The notes under the pieces are model-generated. The model saw only the letters and a list, made by a program, of their open reading frames with translations, did not search any database and had not been told where the DNA came from. Of a DNA stretch of 64,000 nucleotides, positions 60,808 through 64,000 are shown one piece after another. A program made the position numbers and the translations under genes. Positions within the stretch are counted from its first letter, which is position 1; every line of letters begins with the position of its first letter. The DNA is from Phaeobacter gallaeciensis DSM 26640. GTDB lineage: Bacteria > Pseudomonadota > Alphaproteobacteria > Rhodobacterales > Rhodobacteraceae. The DNA is taken from the NCBI RefSeq assembly GCF_000511385.1, contig NC_023137.1:1433001-1497000 (forward strand), in the 5' to 3' direction.

Positions 60808-61372
60808 TCCTGTCAGCGCAATGAATGGTGCGAAGTTCTCCGGTCTGGCGCAGATCGAGGACAGTGGGCTGCAGGGGATGATCACCCTGCGCGGCGATCT
60901 GGCATCTGACACCCTAAAGGCGGCGGTTAAAGCCGCCGCAGGGGCGGATGTTCCAGCCAGCGGTCAGGTGTCGCTGTCCGATGCGGGCGGTGTCGCCTGG
61001 ATGTCGCCGGATGAGCTGCTGTTGCTGGTGCCCTATGCAGAGGTTGAGGCGAAAGTCGCCGAGCTGTCAGAGGCGCTGAAAGGTGAGCATGCGCTCGCAG
61101 TGAACGTCTCTGATGCACGCGGCGTGTTCCGCCTCTCTGGTGAGGATGCCCGCGAGGTCTTGGCCAAAATCTGCCCGGTGGATATGTCGGTTGAGGCTTT
61201 CAAACCCGGTCAGTTCCGCCGGACCCGCATGGCGCAGGTGGCTGCGGCCTTCTGGCTGGACCATGATGGATCATTTCACATCGTCTGCTTCCGTTCCGTC
61301 GCCGGATATGTCTACAACTTGTTATCTGCAGCTGCACATCCACAATCTAAGGTAGGCGTGTTAACTGGTTAA
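60800..61372 (+). CDS. soxG: Sarcosine oxidase gamma subunit
   Basis: Subunit of 190 residues, related to the GcvT fold. GVAWMSPDELLLLVPYAE and ARGVFRLSGEDAREVLAKICPVDMS, then FRRTRMAQVAAAFWLDHDGSFHIVCFRSVAGYVYNLL match the family. It starts inside the last codons of soxA. It is the last gene of the operon and is followed by a terminator. Confidence 0.94.
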   Translation: MSDPVSAMNGAKFSGLAQIEDSGLQGMITLRGDLASDTLKAAVKAAAGADVPASGQVSLSDAGGVAWMSPDELLLLVPYAEVEAKVAELSEALKGEHALAVNVSDARGVFRLSGEDAREVLAKICPVDMSVEAFKPGQFRRTRMAQVAAAFWLDHDGSFHIVCFRSVAGYVYNLLSAAAHPQSKVGVLTG

Positions 61373-61411
61373 GGCAATTTAGCCTTGTAGCGAGTTTTAC
61401 GCCCAGCTACA

Positions 61412-61440
61412 GTGTCCCTGGATTTCCGGGGGCACTTTTT
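61412..61440 (+). terminator. Rho-independent terminator of the sarcosine oxidase operon
   Basis: GTGTCCCTGG (61412-61421) pairs with CCGGGGGCAC (61426-61435, with two G-T pairs) across an ATTT loop and is followed by TTTTT. It begins 40 bases after the soxG stop. Confidence 0.85.
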
Positions 61441-61549
61441 ATTTGGTTTTGTTGGTCCGTTGCCAACCTTGATTCGCTATCACCGCCAAATCGGGAGTTA
61501 TTATGTACAGAGTGGTTTGCCACGCTGTCTTAACTGGTGGGGAGATGAT

Positions 61550-62005
61550 ATGCCCAAGGTTGCTGACCTTTTGCTACCAATCGCGCGGCGGTTTGGTCTT
61601 GTGGCCGGGCTTGCACTCGGTAGCGGTTTGGCGACCCCAGCGATGGCATTGGATGGCATGTATACCTGCGCCGTGACATCGCTGTCTGGCCGGGGCTGGA
61701 TCCCACCACAGATCAGCCTTCATTTTCATGATGAATGGACCGCCGAAGTGGTGCATTCCGGCAATGTCAGCGCTCTGTCCGGGCGCCCGCTGAAGGCAGG
61801 TTTTTTCCGCATAAGTGATGTGTCTTATCGGGTCAGCTGGACGGTGGTCAGTGCCTCGGTCGGCAATGGGGCCGAGGCGGTGAAGACCCATTATCGCGCC
61901 GTGTTCAACACCCAGAACAAGAAGCTTTCAGTGCAGGTGATCTCCCTTGATAGCGGGGCAAAGCCGCCACGCGGGATCGGGCAATGTGTCCAGGTGACCA
62001 GTTAG
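61550..62005 (+). CDS. Hypothetical secreted protein, first of a related pair
   Basis: Protein of 151 residues with a signal peptide (RRFGLVAGLALGSGLATPAMA). The mature part reads DGMYTCAVTSLSGRGWIPPQ..., ...HYRAVFNTQNKKLSVQVISL and ends GIGQCVQV, with two cysteines likely joined. GGGGAG precedes the ATG at 61550. The pattern Y-C-x...(G/H)-x-GWI near the N-terminus and a final GxC recur in the next gene. Function unknown; a periplasmic or exported beta-rich domain is suggested. Confidence 0.7.
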   Translation: MPKVADLLLPIARRFGLVAGLALGSGLATPAMALDGMYTCAVTSLSGRGWIPPQISLHFHDEWTAEVVHSGNVSALSGRPLKAGFFRISDVSYRVSWTVVSASVGNGAEAVKTHYRAVFNTQNKKLSVQVISLDSGAKPPRGIGQCVQVTS

Positions 62006-62115
62006 CTGATGATGTCGCGACTGCGCCGTAACGACAGCCGTTGACAATCTGGTGTGCAACTGTCAGGCGAGTGCCTGATTTAGTATGCGTCCAGAAGAGA
62101 GCACAGGCTTTACCA

Positions 62116-62538
62116 ATGAAAACACTGATCAAAACCGCCGCCGTCCTCGGCACCCTGTTTGCTGCAGCACCTGCCTTGGCCGCGCCAGTGACCTATGATT
62201 GCACCATTCAGTCTTATGAGAGACACGGCTGGATCGCGTCGCGCGTTCTTGTTTTTGTAGACCACGACGAAAAAGTCAGCGGCGTGATGGATGGCATTAT
62301 CGCCAGTCGTCAGAAAACCCCGATGATTGTGCCTTATGATCAGCGCTCCAAGCAGCGATTGAAGTTGAAGTGGACCCTGAACAACCTGGGTTCGAGCCAA
62401 GGATCAACAAAAGTCACATATTCCGCGACTATGGACGAGCCGCGTATGAAGTTGTCGATTTCTGCCCGTGTGCATGGCGCAGATAATCGTCCCTCTGGCA
62501 GCGGCCCTTGCAAGCGCAGTGACATCAAGCTGAACTGA
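62116..62538 (+). CDS. Hypothetical secreted protein, second of a related pair
   Basis: Protein of 140 residues with a signal peptide (LIKTAAVLGTLFAAAPALAA). The mature part begins VTYDCTIQSYERHGWIASRV, contains KVTYSATMDEPRMKLSISARV and ends SGPCKRSDIKLN. Shared positions with the preceding protein (Cys near the start, HGWI/RGWI, Tyr-x-Ala before a KxLS segment, final Cys) indicate an old tandem duplication at low identity. Function unknown. Confidence 0.7.
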   Translation: MKTLIKTAAVLGTLFAAAPALAAPVTYDCTIQSYERHGWIASRVLVFVDHDEKVSGVMDGIIASRQKTPMIVPYDQRSKQRLKLKWTLNNLGSSQGSTKVTYSATMDEPRMKLSISARVHGADNRPSGSGPCKRSDIKLN

Positions 62539-62713
62539 CGTGAAGGCGCGCCAATGGCGCAGCTTCGCGGGTCGTGTAGCAGGGTCTCAGGCAGCGGTGT
62601 TTTGCAAAATGCCGCGGATATTTTTTGGTGTTTCCCCGGCTTGGTCTTGACCAAAGGGGACACCAGCCGCATGTATCTGCCTAGAAACGCAACAGATACT
62701 ACAGGGGGCCCAG

Positions 62714-63313
62714 ATGGCTTTTGAACTTCCCGATCTTCCTTACGCCCATGACGCGCTTGCATCCAAAGGCATGTCCGCCGAAACGCTGGAATATCACCAC
62801 GACCTGCACCACAAGGCTTATGTCGACAACGGCAACAAGCTGATCGCGGGTACCGAGTGGGACGGCAAGTCCATGGAAGAGATCATCAAGGGCACCTATG
62901 ACGCGGGTGCCGTCGCCCAGAGCGGCATTTTCAACAACATCTCCCAGCTGTGGAACCATAACCAGTTCTGGGAGATGATGGGGCCGGGCGAAAGCAAGAT
63001 GCCGGGTGAGCTGGAAAAGGCGCTGATCGACAGCTTCGGCTCTGTTGATGAGTTCAAATCGCAGTTCTCCGCCGCAGGTGCGGGTCAGTTCGGCTCTGGC
63101 TGGGCATGGCTGGTCAAGGACACCGATGGTGGCCTGAAAGTGACCAAGACCGAAAACGGCGTCAACCCGCTGTGCTTCAACCAGACCGCACTGCTGGGCT
63201 GCGATGTGTGGGAGCACTCCTACTACATCGATTTCCGCAACAAGCGTCCGGCTTATCTGACCAACTTCCTCGACAATCTGGTCAACTGGGAAAACGTCGC
63301 ATCGCGCATGTGA
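62714..63313 (+). CDS. sodB: Superoxide dismutase, iron type
   Basis: Cytosolic SOD of 199 residues. Metal ligands are His28 (EYHHDLHHKAY), His82 (QLWNHNQFWE), Asp164 and His168 (DVWEHSYY). The glutamine just before the second histidine (SQLWNH) points to the Fe rather than Mn group. A strong terminator follows after 26 bases. Confidence 0.95.
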   Translation: MAFELPDLPYAHDALASKGMSAETLEYHHDLHHKAYVDNGNKLIAGTEWDGKSMEEIIKGTYDAGAVAQSGIFNNISQLWNHNQFWEMMGPGESKMPGELEKALIDSFGSVDEFKSQFSAAGAGQFGSGWAWLVKDTDGGLKVTKTENGVNPLCFNQTALLGCDVWEHSYYIDFRNKRPAYLTNFLDNLVNWENVASRM

Positions 63314-63339
63314 TCGCAGTGCAGCAGCATTAAGATTTG

Positions 63340-63371
63340 GGCCTCGTCCGCTATCGGACGGGGCCTTTTTT
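63340..63371 (+). terminator. Rho-independent terminator of sodB
   Basis: GGCCTCGTCCG (63340-63350) and CGGACGGGGCC (63355-63365) form an 11-bp stem (one T-G pair) with loop CTAT, followed by six T. Confidence 0.95.
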
Positions 63372-63454
63372 GTGCCGTGATCAGGGGGTCCAGTGGAACA
63401 AATCTCCACGCTCAGCGGTTGTGTTGGTGAACCCACAACACATGGAGGACCGAC

Positions 63455-63655
63455 ATGGCAGACCGCGTCAGATCACAAGATGGCCGTCAGGAAACCAAGG
63501 AGACCCTTGGCGCTGAAGGCAGTGTTTCGCATGGCGGGCGCACCGGGGGTCGGCTGGCCCGCGAGGTCGCGACCGAGGATGAGGAAAAGCGCGCCATGGA
63601 ACGCCCGGCAGGTGCGACACGGGTGACTAAATCCAATGAGCAGGAGGATCAATAA
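63455..63655 (+). CDS. Small hydrophilic hypothetical protein
   Basis: A 66-residue, highly charged and probably disordered protein (RSQDGRQETKETLGAEG, then GGRLAREVATEDEEKRAMERPAG). GGAGG lies upstream of the ATG, and the TAA stop overlaps the next start in TAATG, so it is coupled to the host-attachment-family gene. I do not recognise a family; its composition resembles stress-related hydrophilic proteins. Confidence 0.6.
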   Translation: MADRVRSQDGRQETKETLGAEGSVSHGGRTGGRLAREVATEDEEKRAMERPAGATRVTKSNEQEDQ

Positions 63656-64000
63656 TGGCACAGCTTGACCACGGCACCTTTGTGCTGGTGACCGACAGCG
63701 AAAAGGCATTGCTGCTGCAGAACACCACCGATGCGCAGAACCCGCATCTGGAGGTGCGCCGCAAGGAAGAACAGGACAACCCGTCTGACATTGACCAATC
63801 CGCCAATCGGCCCGGTCGAATGCATGACGGTGGCCCTGGCCAGCGCTCGGCGCTGGATGATACCGACTGGCATGAATTGGCCAAGGAACGGTTTGCCGAT
63901 GACATTGCCGATCTGCTTTATGAGCGGGCGCATAAGGGCAAGCTGGGGAACATCGTGCTGGTGGCCTCGCCGCAGGTTCTGGGCAATCTGCGTGGCAAGC
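63655..64000 (+). CDS. Host attachment family protein, N-terminal part (cut by window end)
   Basis: The first 115 residues are visible: THGTFVLVTDSEKALLLQN-like start (DHGTFVLVTDSEKALLLQNT), a PGRMHDGGPGQRSALDDTDWHELAKERFADDIADLL centre, and GNIVLVASPQVLGNLR. This matches proteins annotated as required for attachment to host cells (PF10116-type), related to release-factor-like nuclease folds. AGGAGG at 63642-63647 gives a strong start. The frame remains open at the window end; real function in this organism is uncertain. Confidence 0.75.
   Translation, partial: MAQLDHGTFVLVTDSEKALLLQNTTDAQNPHLEVRRKEEQDNPSDIDQSANRPGRMHDGGPGQRSALDDTDWHELAKERFADDIADLLYERAHKGKLGNIVLVASPQVLGNLRGK

Overview
The window reads as chromosomal DNA of a marine alphaproteobacterium of the Roseobacter group (Rhodobacterales; Ruegeria/Phaeobacter-like). 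This rests on gene content rather than on a marker gene, since no rRNA or tRNA was seen: a soxBDAG sarcosine oxidase operon, an lptF-lptG-lptD-surA-pdxA-rsmA cluster, DUF4167, DUF1289 and DUF1499 proteins, a CcmI with an N-terminal membrane part plus TPR region, and GC-rich, tightly packed genes. Most of it is housekeeping DNA; no prophage, integron, CRISPR array or intact insertion sequence was found.

Region by region. 1-6455: a polyamine-type ABC importer (partial permease, Tat-exported binding protein, ATPase) on the minus strand, a LysR regulator, and a divergent amidohydrolase translationally coupled to a CobW-type GTPase. One 16-bp element is repeated in front of both transcription units, which suggests a single regulon for uptake and metal-dependent hydrolysis of an unknown amide-like compound. 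6456-7016 is a gene-free spacer. 7017-13887: glnE, a small unknown gene, an RlmI-like methyltransferase, a lone PIN nuclease, a flavin-dependent monooxygenase and an M48 protease. 13934-18917: mazG divergent from an M20 amidohydrolase followed by two overlapping ureohydrolases and a DUF1499 protein. 18980-31828: prfA-prmC, DUF4167, the LPS-export/chaperone/PdxA/RsmA operon, pepA and holC.

31828-32090 is a 263-bp non-coding mobile element (MITE-like) with perfect 24-bp terminal inverted repeats and TA target duplication, sitting in the stop codon of holC. 32113-38699: aspartic protease, MarC, ABC-F ATPase, ndk, small membrane proteins, a TfoX-domain protein and a full-length but catalytically degenerate ManC/AlgA-like protein. 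38802-50615 has a respiratory and redox-signalling flavour: SulP transporter, a DUF2892 membrane protein, a Crp/Fnr regulator, cytochrome bd (CIO-type cydAB plus a DUF2474 peptide), a NarL-type response regulator, a cysteine-free sulfite-oxidase-fold protein next to a hybrid kinase, a degenerate receiver protein and a second Crp/Fnr regulator with a TTG start.

50779-64000: dusA, a TSUP permease, a phytanoyl-dioxygenase-like protein, DUF1289-ruvX-ccmI, the sarcosine oxidase operon with a 24-bp palindrome in its promoter region and two hairpins between soxB and soxD, two tandem related secreted proteins, sodB with a strong terminator, and the start of a host-attachment-family gene cut by the window end.

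The most notable points are the shared LysR element, the TA-flanked mobile element, the pseudoenzyme-like ManC homologue, and the kinase/sulfite-oxidase-fold pair. All functional statements come from reading motifs; no database search was run.
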